Shown here: one piece after another, positions 55,846-64,000 of the stretch
How positions within the stretch are numbered: the stretch's first letter is position 1
Layout: each line of letters starts with the position of its first letter
DNA from: Prevotella sp. CAG:617
Lineage (GTDB): Bacteria; Bacteroidota; Bacteroidia; Bacteroidales; Bacteroidaceae
Reading direction: 5' to 3'
Length of the DNA stretch: 64,000 nucleotides
NCBI GenBank assembly: GCA_000438115.1
Contig: FR903596.1
Span: forward strand, 95,407-159,406
Notes under the pieces: generated by a model
Database searches by the model: none
Seen by the model: the letters and a program-made list of their open reading frames with translations, nothing else
Told to the model about the DNA's origin: nothing
Made by a program: the position numbers and the translations under genes

Positions 55846-55868
55846 ATGTTATTATAAAAGAACCTGTT

Positions 55869-56879
55869 ATGGAAAAGATTAATGCTGTCATCACGGGCGT
55901 CGGTGGATATGTTCCCGAATATGTACTGAATAATGATGAGTTGTCGCGGATGGTCGATACTAATGACGAGTGGATCATGACGCGTATTGGAGTAAAAGAA
56001 CGCAGAATCTTGAATGAAGAAGGACTCGGTACCAGTTATATGGCTCGTAAGGCTGTGAAGCAGTTGCTCCAGAAAACGGGTACAGAACCAGACGAAGTGG
56101 ATTGCGTAATTGTGGCAACCACAACTCCTGACTATCATTTTCCTTCTACAGCGTCAATAGTTATTGGACGTTTGGGAATGAAAAATGCTTTTGCTCTCGA
56201 TATGCAGGCTGCATGTTGTGGATTTTTGTTTGCCATGGATGCTGCAGCAGGTATGATTTCAAGTGGTCGCTATAAAAAAATTGTAGTATGCGGTGCGGAT
56301 AAGATGTCTAGTATAGTTGATTATACCGACCGTGCCACATGTCCTATCTTTGGTGATGGTGCAGCAGCCGTGATGGTTGAACCAACAACTGAAGAGTATG
56401 GTTGGATGGATTCCTATTTGCGTACAGATGGTAAGGGCTTGCCTTTCCTTTGTATGCGAGCTGGTGGTTCAGTATGCAGTCCCTCTTACTTTACTATTGA
56501 TCATAGAATGCATTATTTGCATCAGGAAGGTCGCACGGTGTTTAAGTTTGCTGTGACGAATATGAGCGATGCAAGTGCTTTGATTGCTGAACGTAATAAT
56601 TTGAATAAGGACAATATCGCGTGGGTAGTTCCTCATCAGGCCAATGTCCGAATTATTGAAGCTGTGGCAAATCGTTTGGAATTGCCTATGGATAAAGTTA
56701 TGTTGAATATTCAACGTTATGGTAATACCTCTGCGGGTACATTGCCCTTGGCTTTGTGGGATTACGAGAAACAGTTGAAAAAAGGCGATAACTTGATCCT
56801 TACAGCATTTGGTGCAGGATTTACATGGGGTGCATCCTATGTAAAATGGGGTTATGATTATAATGCCTCAAAGAAGTAA
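55869..56879 (+). CDS. fabH: 3-oxoacyl-ACP synthase III (FabH)
   Basis: A 336-residue enzyme that condenses acetyl-CoA (or other acyl-CoA) with malonyl-ACP to start fatty acid synthesis. The catalytic Cys is in [11 protein letters not shown] (near residue 114), His in [12 protein letters not shown] (near 259) and Asn in [10 protein letters not shown] (near 290). The start is ATG 55869 (MEKINAVIT), because an upstream in-frame start lies in the hairpin. The length matches FabH. It is followed by a terminator and then era. Confidence 0.96.
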   Translation: MEKINAVITGVGGYVPEYVLNNDELSRMVDTNDEWIMTRIGVKERRILNEEGLGTSYMARKAVKQLLQKTGTEPDEVDCVIVATTTPDYHFPSTASIVIGRLGMKNAFALDMQAACCGFLFAMDAAAGMISSGRYKKIVVCGADKMSSIVDYTDRATCPIFGDGAAAVMVEPTTEEYGWMDSYLRTDGKGLPFLCMRAGGSVCSPSYFTIDHRMHYLHQEGRTVFKFAVTNMSDASALIAERNNLNKDNIAWVVPHQANVRIIEAVANRLELPMDKVMLNIQRYGNTSAGTLPLALWDYEKQLKKGDNLILTAFGAGFTWGASYVKWGYDYNASKK

Positions 56880-56904
56880 TCAGAACGAAGCGATATAATT
56901 TTAT

Positions 56905-56949
56905 AAAAAACGCATCTGAATGAATGTTTCTGATGCGTTTTTTTAGTTT
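56905..56949 (+). terminator. Terminator between fabH and era
   Basis: AAAAAACGCATC (56905-56916) pairs with GATGCGTTTTTT (56932-56943), with a T-rich tail. It leaves only a few bases before ATG 56960 of era, and no promoter is visible in between, so some read-through must occur if era has no other promoter. Confidence 0.8.
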
Positions 56950-56959
56950 TTTTGATAAT

Positions 56960-57844
56960 ATGGAACATAAGGCAGGCTTTGTAAATATTGTGGGTAATCC
57001 CAATGTCGGTAAGTCTACGCTCATGAATTTGATTATGGGAGAGCGTATTTCCATTACGACATTTAAGGCTCAGACGACGCGTCATCGTATTATGGGAATT
57101 GTCAATTCGGATGATTGTCAGATTGTTTTTTCAGATACTCCCGGTGTATTGAAGCCCAATTATAAGTTGCAGGAATCCATGTTGGCGTTTTCAGAGTCTG
57201 CTCTGAAAGATGCTGATGTTTTGCTTTATGTGACCGATGTTTTTGAAAAAACAGATAAGAATGCTGATTTTATTGCAGAAGTTGCTGCGTTGAAGATTCC
57301 AGTACTGGTACTGATAAATAAAATAGATGTTTCCAATCAGCGAGACTTGGAAGGTTTGGTAAAGAGTTGGCATGAAATTCTTCCTCATGCCGAAATCTTT
57401 CCTATTTCAGCTAAAGCCAAATTCGGTGTTGAGCAGGTGTTGGCTCGTATAAAGGAGCTATTACCGGTTTGTCCGCCGTATTTTGGGAAGGATCAGTGGA
57501 CAGACAAAAGTGCCCGTTTTTTTGTGACGGAAATCATTCGTGAAAAGATCTTGTTGTATTACGATAAGGAAATTCCGTACAGTGTTGAAGTGGTGGTGGA
57601 GCAATTCAAGGAGGGAGAAAAGTCCATTCATATTAATGCTGTTATTTATGTTGATCGCGAAAGTCAGAAAGGGATTATCATAGGCCATCAGGGAGTTGCT
57701 TTAAAGAAAGTGTCGAGTGAGGCACGCAAGTCGTTGGAAAAGTTCTTTCAGAAACATATTTATCTGGAAGTTTTTGTCAAAGTTGACAAGAATTGGCGAA
57801 ATTCGCAACGACGGCTGGATGCTTATGGCTATAATCCCAGCTGA
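56960..57844 (+). CDS. era: GTPase Era
   Basis: A 294-residue GTPase needed for 16S rRNA processing and 30S assembly. G1 is [11 protein letters not shown] (near residue 15), G2 in ITTFKAQTTRHR, G3 DTPGV (near 60), G4 NKID near residue 125. The C-terminal KH domain contains GIIIGHQGVALKKVSSEARK (near residue 240, quoted in part). I choose ATG 56960 (MEHKAGFV) over the upstream in-frame ATG at 56924, which lies in the terminator stem. der follows 39 nt later. Confidence 0.97.
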   Translation: MEHKAGFVNIVGNPNVGKSTLMNLIMGERISITTFKAQTTRHRIMGIVNSDDCQIVFSDTPGVLKPNYKLQESMLAFSESALKDADVLLYVTDVFEKTDKNADFIAEVAALKIPVLVLINKIDVSNQRDLEGLVKSWHEILPHAEIFPISAKAKFGVEQVLARIKELLPVCPPYFGKDQWTDKSARFFVTEIIREKILLYYDKEIPYSVEVVVEQFKEGEKSIHINAVIYVDRESQKGIIIGHQGVALKKVSSEARKSLEKFFQKHIYLEVFVKVDKNWRNSQRRLDAYGYNPS

Positions 57845-57883
57845 AATGTTTAATTTATCTGCTTAATAGATTTATAGTGTATT

Positions 57884-59197
57884 ATGGGAAATTTAATTGC
57901 TATTGTGGGACGTCCCAATGTCGGCAAGTCAACCTTGTTCAATCGTTTGGTTGGCTCCCGTAAGGCCATTGTCAGTGATGAGGCCGGAACAACCCGCGAC
58001 CGTCAATATGGAAAAACAATATGGAATGGCCGAGAATTTTCGGTTGTTGATACTGGAGGTTGGGTCGTAAATTCCGAAGATGTTTTTGAAGAAGAGATTC
58101 GTAAGCAAGTGCTTATTGCTACGGAAGAGGCTGATTTAATTCTTTTTGTTGTGGACATTAAGAATGGATTGACCGACCTTGATTCTGAGGTCGCTGAAAT
58201 TCTGCGCCAAACAAAAAAGCCTATATTAGTCGTAGCCAACAAGGCTGATAATAACGAGGATCGTTATTATTCGGCCGAATTTTATTCTCTCGGATTGGGT
58301 GAGCCTTATTGTATTTCTGCTGCAACGGGAAGCGGTACGGGCGATTTGCTTGATTTGATAATTGAGAAACTCGGTCCCGTGGTGGAGGATGATGCCGAGG
58401 ATAATATTCCGCGCTTTGCTGTGGTGGGCAGACCGAATGCTGGAAAAAGCAGCATTATCAATGCATTCATAGGTGAGGATCGTCACATTGTAACTGATAT
58501 TTCCGGAACAACCCGCGACAGTATCTTGACGCGTTATGATAAGTTCGGTTTTGATTTTTATTTGGTCGATACGGCTGGTATTCGGAAAAAAAGCAAGGTG
58601 TCAGAGTCTTTGGAGTTCTATTCTGTTATGCGTTCCATTAGGGCCATTGAAGAGTCGGATGTATGTATTTTGATGCTTGATGCTACAAGAGGTATTGAAG
58701 CACAGGATATGAATATTTTCCAACTTATTCAGCGTAACCAAAAAGGCTTGGTTGTGGTTGTTAATAAATGGGATTTGGTAGAGGATAAGAGCCAGAAAGT
58801 CATTGATTATTTTAAGGAGGTCATCAAAAAACGCATGGCGCCGTTTACCGATATTCCAATTATTTTTGCATCAGCATTGACCAAACAGCGTATTTTTAAA
58901 GTACTTGAAACGGCTAAGGATGTTTATAACAACCGCAATCGTCATGTTGGCACTTCTAAACTTAATGAGGAGCTGTTGCCGCTTATAGAGTCGTATCCGC
59001 CTCCTTCAATTAAAGGCAAATATATTAAGATTAAGTATTGCAACCAGATTCCGGAGACAAAGATTCCGACTTTTGTGTTTTATGCCAATTTACCGCAATA
59101 TGTAAAGGATCCCTACAAGCGCTTTTTGGAGAATAAAATTCGGGAGCGTTGGAATTTTTGCGGAACGCCGGTTAATATTTTTATTCGTCAGAAGTAG
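57884..59197 (+). CDS. der: GTPase Der (EngA)
   Basis: A 437-residue GTPase with two tandem G domains and a C-terminal KH-like domain, needed for 50S assembly. The first domain has [14 protein letters not shown] (near residue 8) and DTGGW; the second has [14 protein letters not shown] (near 184) and DTAGI. NKAD and NKWD are the two G4 motifs. The length fits. It starts 39 nt after era, a common Bacteroidetes arrangement. Confidence 0.98.
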   Translation: MGNLIAIVGRPNVGKSTLFNRLVGSRKAIVSDEAGTTRDRQYGKTIWNGREFSVVDTGGWVVNSEDVFEEEIRKQVLIATEEADLILFVVDIKNGLTDLDSEVAEILRQTKKPILVVANKADNNEDRYYSAEFYSLGLGEPYCISAATGSGTGDLLDLIIEKLGPVVEDDAEDNIPRFAVVGRPNAGKSSIINAFIGEDRHIVTDISGTTRDSILTRYDKFGFDFYLVDTAGIRKKSKVSESLEFYSVMRSIRAIEESDVCILMLDATRGIEAQDMNIFQLIQRNQKGLVVVVNKWDLVEDKSQKVIDYFKEVIKKRMAPFTDIPIIFASALTKQRIFKVLETAKDVYNNRNRHVGTSKLNEELLPLIESYPPPSIKGKYIKIKYCNQIPETKIPTFVFYANLPQYVKDPYKRFLENKIRERWNFCGTPVNIFIRQK

Positions 59198-59222
59198 TTA
59201 TAAATAACACGCAAGACTTGTT

Positions 59223-59627
59223 ATGAGAAGAATAGTTGGTTTGTTTTTGTTGAATATTTGTTTGTTGGCTTCTTGTGGTGATGGTAAGGATAAGGAGCCC
59301 GAACATTCGGCAACTCCTCAAGAGGCTATTGTTGCTTATTACAACGACTTGATTCATGGACACTATGATCGTTTTGTAGCTGGCATACAGTCGTGTGACG
59401 GTAAGACATCTGATTATCGCGAGCAAATGGTTACGCTTATGAAGCAACACTATGAGGAGCAGCGTGAGGATAATGGAGGTATCAAATCTGTCAGTGTTCA
59501 GAATGTGGTGATGGGAAAGGACAACAAGTCAGCACGTGTTTTTCTGAATGTGGTGTATAATAAAGCAGAAAGTGAGGAAATCGTAGTTCCTATGGTTTTA
59601 GTCAATGAGCAGTGGCGTATGCAGTAG
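59223..59627 (+). CDS. Small DUF4878-like lipoprotein
   Basis: A 134-residue lipoprotein: hydrophobic signal with lipobox LLASC (Cys near residue 18). The mature part (TPQEAIVAYYNDLIHGHYDRFV, about residues 31-52, quoted in part) and the ending VVPMVLVNEQWRMQ recall DUF4878 / NTF2-like lipoproteins of Bacteroidetes. It lies 25 nt after der, and the long terminator follows. Function is unknown. Confidence 0.78.
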   Translation: MRRIVGLFLLNICLLASCGDGKDKEPEHSATPQEAIVAYYNDLIHGHYDRFVAGIQSCDGKTSDYREQMVTLMKQHYEEQREDNGGIKSVSVQNVVMGKDNKSARVFLNVVYNKAESEEIVVPMVLVNEQWRMQ

Positions 59628-59727
59628 TTTTTTGTATTCCGTGAATGTACTGTTTTATTTTGAAATCAAATGGTGATGAGCGTCGCTTTCGGTTGCTTTG
59701 TGTTGTAGCGTCTTGAAGAGGTGGCTG

Positions 59728-59789
59728 CAGGTTATAAAAATAAGGTCGGAACTTTTTTCAACAAGTTCCGACCTTATTTTTATAACCTG
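59728..59789. terminator. Bidirectional 27-bp perfect hairpin terminator
   Basis: A perfect 27-bp inverted repeat (59728-59754 with 59763-59789, 8-nt loop) lies between the convergent lipoprotein (+) and manC (-) genes. With A/T-rich arms it can terminate both. Its core, AAGTTCCGACCTTATT, recurs near 21020 and, less exactly, near 29745. Confidence 0.85.
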
Positions 59790-59802
59790 GCGGTTAGTTT
59801 CT

Positions 59803-61152
59803 TTACCATTCCCAGTCAAAGCGTTCAATGTCTTCTTCTACCAGCATATCGCCGCTTTGAACTTCTATGATCTGCAAATCTGTAATGGCTTTTACGGCGT
59901 GAAGCTGACCTTTTTTAATGTGTATGGTGCAACCTCGTTGTACGGTTTTTACTTCGCCATCTAAAACCAAGATTCCTGTGCCGTCAATAAAGGTCCAGAT
60001 TTCATCGCGGTGACGGTGAATCTGATAGCTGATATTACATCCGGATTTGATACATAGTATTTTGGTCAGCGCCTGATAGCGGTCAGGAAAACAAACGTGA
60101 CTGATAACCTTGTATGTACCCCATCTTCTTTCTTCGTACATTGGACGACAGGCCAGTTGGTCTGCGTAGGCTTTGATATTTTCGCTCTCGTTCTTGTGGC
60201 AGACCAGTATACCATCGGTGTTGGCCGCAACTACAAGATCTTTGGTTCCTATGCAAAGTATTGGCTGGTCTAACTCATTGATGACATGGGTGTTTGTGTT
60301 GTCATGGCCCAAAACCACATTTCCAATTTTGTTGTCATGCAGTTCTTCGGTTAGAGCATTCCATGTGCCCAGATCTTTCCACGCTCCGTTGTAAGGAAGT
60401 ACAGCTACTGATTTGGCGCGTTCGGCCACCTCATAGTCAAAACTGATTTTGGGGAGATCTGTATAATTGTTGTAAAGTTGTTCGAATGAGTCCAACGTCA
60501 TGTAGCGTTGAATGATGTCTATCATGTAACCTAATTTGAAGGCAAAAACACCACCATTCCATAGTGCTCCCTGCCGTAGCAGGGTTTCTGCCTGTGGCCT
60601 GTGTGGCTTTTCCGTAAAACGCGTTACGCTTATAGGCTGTTTGGCGTTTTCCGACACATTTTCTTCAGGAACAATATAACCGAATTTTGTTGAGGCGTAT
60701 GTAGGCTTGATGCCCATGGTTATCAGTTCGGCCGCATCGGATTCGGCAGCCTGTGCCATAAGGCTTACCGTTTCAAAGTATTTCAGGTCAGTATATTGGT
60801 CACATGGCATTACCACGATGATTTCTTCACGTGAGCAATGCTTTTTCAGAGCTAAGTAGGATGTGGCTAGAGCGATGGCCGGGAAAGTATCGCGTCGTGA
60901 CGGCTCTGTTACTACATCAGCCTGAAAACCGTTGAGCTGGTTGGTGATAATGTCTTTTTGTGATAAGCTGGTGGCTACGGTGATGTGGTCTTGCAGACCG
61001 GCTTCGCGAATTTGGCGGATCACACGCTGAAACATGGATTCCGGTTCGCCGTTGGGCGATTCCAGCAATTTCAGGAATTGTTTGGAGCGTGAGTCGTTTG
61101 ACAGCGGCCAAAGTCTTTTTCCTGAACCTCCCGAGAGCAGAATGATTTTCAT
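59803..61152 (-). CDS. manC: Mannose-1-phosphate guanylyltransferase / mannose-6-phosphate isomerase (type II)
   Basis: A 449-residue bifunctional-type GDP-mannose enzyme. The N-terminal nucleotidyltransferase has LSGGSGKRLWPLSND (near residue 6) with SKQFLKLL. The middle has FTEKPHRPQAETLL and WNGGVFAFKL. The C-terminal cupin isomerase domain has ERRWGTYKVI (near residue 341) and a metal site in QIHRHRDEIWTFIDG near residue 380. It makes GDP-mannose for polysaccharide or O-glycan synthesis. Full length. It is convergent with the lipoprotein gene. Confidence 0.94.
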   Translation of the reverse strand: MKIILLSGGSGKRLWPLSNDSRSKQFLKLLESPNGEPESMFQRVIRQIREAGLQDHITVATSLSQKDIITNQLNGFQADVVTEPSRRDTFPAIALATSYLALKKHCSREEIIVVMPCDQYTDLKYFETVSLMAQAAESDAAELITMGIKPTYASTKFGYIVPEENVSENAKQPISVTRFTEKPHRPQAETLLRQGALWNGGVFAFKLGYMIDIIQRYMTLDSFEQLYNNYTDLPKISFDYEVAERAKSVAVLPYNGAWKDLGTWNALTEELHDNKIGNVVLGHDNTNTHVINELDQPILCIGTKDLVVAANTDGILVCHKNESENIKAYADQLACRPMYEERRWGTYKVISHVCFPDRYQALTKILCIKSGCNISYQIHRHRDEIWTFIDGTGILVLDGEVKTVQRGCTIHIKKGQLHAVKAITDLQIIEVQSGDMLVEEDIERFDWEW

Positions 61153-61179
61153 GAGTCTATCTTTTTGTTGTATTTGATG

Positions 61180-61187
61180 CGAAGATA
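61180..61187 (-). promoter_or_regulatory. Promoter -7 element for manC
   Basis: Minus-strand TATCTTCG differs from TAnnTTTG at one position and predicts a start near 61173, 20 nt before ATG 61152. Confidence 0.45.
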
Positions 61188-61282
61188 CAAATTAATATTT
61201 GAAAAATATGATGTCTCTTCATCTGTTGAATGGTAATAATGTTGTAATTTTACCCTATGTTAAAATTTAATTGTCTGATAAT

Positions 61283-63952
61283 ATGAAAAAACTATGTATA
61301 TTGTGGGCTTTGTTGGGATGTGGCGTGGCTTATGATGCAGCTTGTGCACAGGGCGTAAGCAGTGTTTGGTATGACCAGGACACATTGCTTGAGCGTGACT
61401 TTACACAGCGTATTCGGGCCGTATCCAATAATAAAGTGTTTTCAGCCTTTTCGGTGCCTATGGCTGATGATGTGCGCAAATGCATGATGTTCCTCTACGC
61501 TTATATGCCTTTGCCAGATTTAACAGACTATTCAGGTGTTTATTACCGCGAGAACGTAACATATTCTTTAAAGGCTCGTCGCGAAATGCCATGGGGAAAG
61601 TCTGTTCCCGATCGTGAATTTATGCACTTTGTGTTGCCTGTACGGGTGAATAATGAGAATCTTGATGAAAGCCGTCGGATATTCTATAATGAACTTAAGA
61701 ACCGTGTGCAGCATCTTTCTATGTATGACGCCGTATTGGAAGTAAATCACTGGTGTCACGAAAAAGTGACTTACCAGCCCTCGGACGCCCGTACCAGTTC
61801 ACCGTTGGCTTCAGTTAAGACGGCTTACGGTCGTTGTGGTGAAGAATCAACCTTGTTGGTGGCTGCTTTGCGAGCTGTGGGCATTCCGGCACGCCAAGTT
61901 TATACGCCCCGATGGGCACATACGGATGACAATCATGCTTGGGTTGAAGCTTGGGTTGACGGGAAATGGTATTTTTTAGGTGCCTGTGAGCCTGAACCTG
62001 TGCTTAATAAGGCTTGGTTTAACTCTTCGGCATCACGTGGAATGATGATGCATACTAAAGTTTTTGGGCGCTATGACGGTCCTGAGCAAGTGTTGGGACG
62101 TACGCCGTGTTATACAGAAATTAATGTGACCTCACACTATGCTCCTGTGTCAGATGTGCAGGTTAAGGTTGTGAATAAGAAAGGTGCTCCCGTGCCAGGG
62201 GCTCGTGTGCAATTCAAGGTATATAATTATGCGGAATTCTACACCTTGGCTTCGTTGCAGGCTGATTCTACCGGTCAGGTCCGTCTTAGTTTGGGGCGTG
62301 GTGACATCATGGTATGGGCAGACCATCAGGGAACTTTTGGCTTTAGTAAAGTCAGTGTAGGAAAGGATAGTGACGTTCGTGTCGTTTTGGATAAAACTTC
62401 CGATTGGAGTGGCGGGCTCGACATTGATATTGTTCCGCCTCGTCAGAGTGGCAATCTTCCGAAAGTTAGCGAAGAACAGGAAGATGCCAATAAAAAACGT
62501 TTGGCATACGAGGATTCTGTACGAAATGCTTATGTGGCCACATTTCCTGATCATGAGTCGCAACGACAGTTTGCCTTGCATTTACAGCAGGATACAGCTC
62601 TGGTGTGTCGCTTGCTGACGGCTTCGCGCGGCAATTATGCTACGTTGCAGCGTTTCATGAGTGAGAATATAGGTACCACGTCTGCTTCCCGTTGGATATT
62701 GCCTTTGCTTGGTGTTTTGACTGATAAGGATCTTCGCGATGTGTCTTTAGATGTGTTACAGGATCATTTGCTTCATACGCCGTCTTGTCCAAAAGATATG
62801 CCGGACGATATATATGCTCGTTATGTATTGAATCCGAGGGTTGACAATGAGATGCTGACGCCTTATAAAGCCTTTTTTGTACAAGTGCTTTCTAAGGAAA
62901 AAACGGCTTATTATCAGAGTCATCCCGACGAGTGGGCTGTGTGGTGTCGTAAAAATGTGGCAATCGATAGCGTTTGGAATCCTCAAGCTCTTTGCATGCA
63001 TCCCGAAAGTGTGTGGGAATTGCGTAAAACCGATGAGCATTCACGTAAAATATTCTTTGTCAGCGTAGCTCGCAGTCTTGGTATAGCAGCCCGAATAGAT
63101 CCAGTGACGGGCGAAGCACAATATTGGAAACAGGGCGTTTGGTATGGCGCCAGCCTTGAACATGTGAATGCTTCGTCTTCATCGGAAGGAGCGACTTTAG
63201 TCAAGGCTGGCTATAAGTCTGTTAAATATCTGGAGGATCCCAAATATTATACTCATTTTACACTGAGCAAGATTGTTAATGGTGTGCCGGTATTGCTTAA
63301 TTATCCAGAAAATGCGACCTGGAGTTCTTTGTTGAAGGACGGCGTGAGTCTTTCATCCGGACAGTATCTGTTGGTAACCGGAGTACGTCTTGCTGATGGA
63401 GGAGTGTTGAGTAGAATGCAGATCTTTAAGGTGCCGGAAAAGAAGCAAAAAATGCGCATTTCTTTGAAAATGCGGGAAGCTCAGGGCAAGGTAGAAGTTA
63501 TTGGAAATCTGAATGCGGAGAGTCTTTATGGTGATTTGTCGTCACGTAGTAGTAAGTCCATTCTTTCTACTGCCGGTCGTGGGTACTATGTGTTGGGTAT
63601 TGTTGCTCCTAATACCGAACCAACTAATCATGCTATCCGTGATTTGAAGGCTTGTCGTCGTGATTTGGAAAAGTGGGGGCGGAAGATTATTTTGCTTTTC
63701 CCATCAGAGCAGGCTTATGAGCAGAATATTAGAAAAGAAGAATTCTCGCATTTACCGTCAACTGTGGTGTGTGGTGTGGAACTGAACCACGAAATTCGTG
63801 AGTCTTTAGCAAAGGATTTACATCTTAATTCGGAGTTGCAGCTTCCTGTCTTTGTAATCGCAGATTCATTTAACCGTGTCGTGTATTTTTCACAAGGGTA
63901 CACAATAGGTTTGGGAGAACAGTTGTTGAAAGTTATCGGGCAACTTGAATAG
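61283..63952 (+). CDS. Exported transglutaminase-like domain protein
   Basis: An 889-residue exported protein (signal peptide residues ~2-22; an in-frame TTG at 61271 is not needed). A papain-like transglutaminase core lies near residues 150-260: catalytic Cys in GRCGEESTLL (near residue 189), His in DDNHAWVEAW (near 217). The usual third residue Asp is replaced in WYFLGACEPEP. A carboxypeptidase-regulatory-like beta domain follows (about 290-380), then a second ~100-residue transglutaminase-like stretch around residue 600, and a C-terminal thioredoxin-like segment (ILLFPSEQAYEQN). Substrate unknown; a peptidase or crosslinker role is possible. Confidence 0.8.
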   Translation: MKKLCILWALLGCGVAYDAACAQGVSSVWYDQDTLLERDFTQRIRAVSNNKVFSAFSVPMADDVRKCMMFLYAYMPLPDLTDYSGVYYRENVTYSLKARREMPWGKSVPDREFMHFVLPVRVNNENLDESRRIFYNELKNRVQHLSMYDAVLEVNHWCHEKVTYQPSDARTSSPLASVKTAYGRCGEESTLLVAALRAVGIPARQVYTPRWAHTDDNHAWVEAWVDGKWYFLGACEPEPVLNKAWFNSSASRGMMMHTKVFGRYDGPEQVLGRTPCYTEINVTSHYAPVSDVQVKVVNKKGAPVPGARVQFKVYNYAEFYTLASLQADSTGQVRLSLGRGDIMVWADHQGTFGFSKVSVGKDSDVRVVLDKTSDWSGGLDIDIVPPRQSGNLPKVSEEQEDANKKRLAYEDSVRNAYVATFPDHESQRQFALHLQQDTALVCRLLTASRGNYATLQRFMSENIGTTSASRWILPLLGVLTDKDLRDVSLDVLQDHLLHTPSCPKDMPDDIYARYVLNPRVDNEMLTPYKAFFVQVLSKEKTAYYQSHPDEWAVWCRKNVAIDSVWNPQALCMHPESVWELRKTDEHSRKIFFVSVARSLGIAARIDPVTGEAQYWKQGVWYGASLEHVNASSSSEGATLVKAGYKSVKYLEDPKYYTHFTLSKIVNGVPVLLNYPENATWSSLLKDGVSLSSGQYLLVTGVRLADGGVLSRMQIFKVPEKKQKMRISLKMREAQGKVEVIGNLNAESLYGDLSSRSSKSILSTAGRGYYVLGIVAPNTEPTNHAIRDLKACRRDLEKWGRKIILLFPSEQAYEQNIRKEEFSHLPSTVVCGVELNHEIRESLAKDLHLNSELQLPVFVIADSFNRVVYFSQGYTIGLGEQLLKVIGQLE

Positions 63953-64000
63953 GTGTAGATAGTTATATATTGATGCATAAAAAAGTGGCGGCCGGCTGAT

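Noticed and set aside
55836..55868. TTG start for fabH
   Set aside because: It falls inside the hairpin between rpmF and fabH; ATG 55869 gives the standard FabH length.
1..64000. tRNA, rRNA, CRISPR, IS elements, prophage or toxin-antitoxin genes
   Set aside because: I looked in the intergenic stretches and saw no cloverleaf, direct repeat array or transposase motif. A tRNAscan or Infernal run would be needed to be certain.

Overview
The window reads as chromosomal core DNA of a Bacteroidales bacterium, most likely a Prevotellaceae-type organism. The evidence is the Bacteroidetes promoter style (TTTG about 19 nt upstream of TAnnTTTG, best seen before lepA and rho), general lack of Shine-Dalgarno sequences, a type IX secretion pair (porU and porV), a glycogen cluster with GH133-like debranching enzyme, GT4 transferase and GH57 enzyme, a Bacteroidetes-type long Rho, and a secreted protein whose C-terminus resembles Prevotella sorting tails. 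The family-level placement is an inference. No rRNA, tRNA, CRISPR array, IS element, phage gene or recognised defence gene was seen.

Layout. 1-5666 (+): debranching enzyme (5'-truncated by the window edge), GT4 glycogen-synthase-like transferase, GH57 enzyme, a large secreted protein of unknown role and a small HAD phosphatase-like protein. 5988-8234 (-): phosphate permease with a C-terminal regulatory domain. 8473-13381 (+): unknown protein, coiled-coil protein, ZapA, RNase Y, Wzi-like outer-membrane protein, small lipoprotein. 13431-20831 (-): FAH-family enzyme, PorU, PorV, IspF and a histidine kinase, closely packed as one operon. 21307-29551 (+): LepA, RlmN, PdxA, then a five-gene cluster (nucleotidyltransferase, ATP-grasp, CDP-alcohol phosphatidyltransferase, UPF0104-like membrane protein, HAD protein) that looks like a pathway for an unusual phospholipid or phosphodiester head group.

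29927-36701 (+): small unknown protein, acyltransferase, large secreted amidase-like protein, small unknown protein, YgiQ radical SAM enzyme and an overlapping PP2C-like phosphatase. 36778-44301 (-): an operon joining cell-wall and envelope functions to storage: PBP1A, KdsB, a MORN-repeat protein, GlgB and a membrane protein. 44628-46628 (-): Rho, divergent from an ABC-F ATPase. 46805-59627 (+): ABC-F, MaoC-like hydratase, RlmH, endonuclease/exonuclease/phosphatase-family protein, short J-domain protein, PheT, YebC, DUF177, RpmF, FabH, Era, Der and a lipoprotein. 59803-61152 (-): ManC-type GDP-mannose enzyme. 61283-63952 (+): exported transglutaminase-like protein.

Most of the window is housekeeping (translation, ribosome assembly, isoprenoid, vitamin B6, fatty acid and peptidoglycan synthesis). 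The best candidates for undescribed biology are the five-gene head-group cluster at 25289-29551, with two departures from textbook catalytic motifs; the histidine kinase co-transcribed with porU and porV; the MORN protein in the PBP/KdsB/GlgB operon; and the amidase-like secreted protein with a carbohydrate-binding-type insertion. Functions are assigned from remembered family motifs; no database search was possible.
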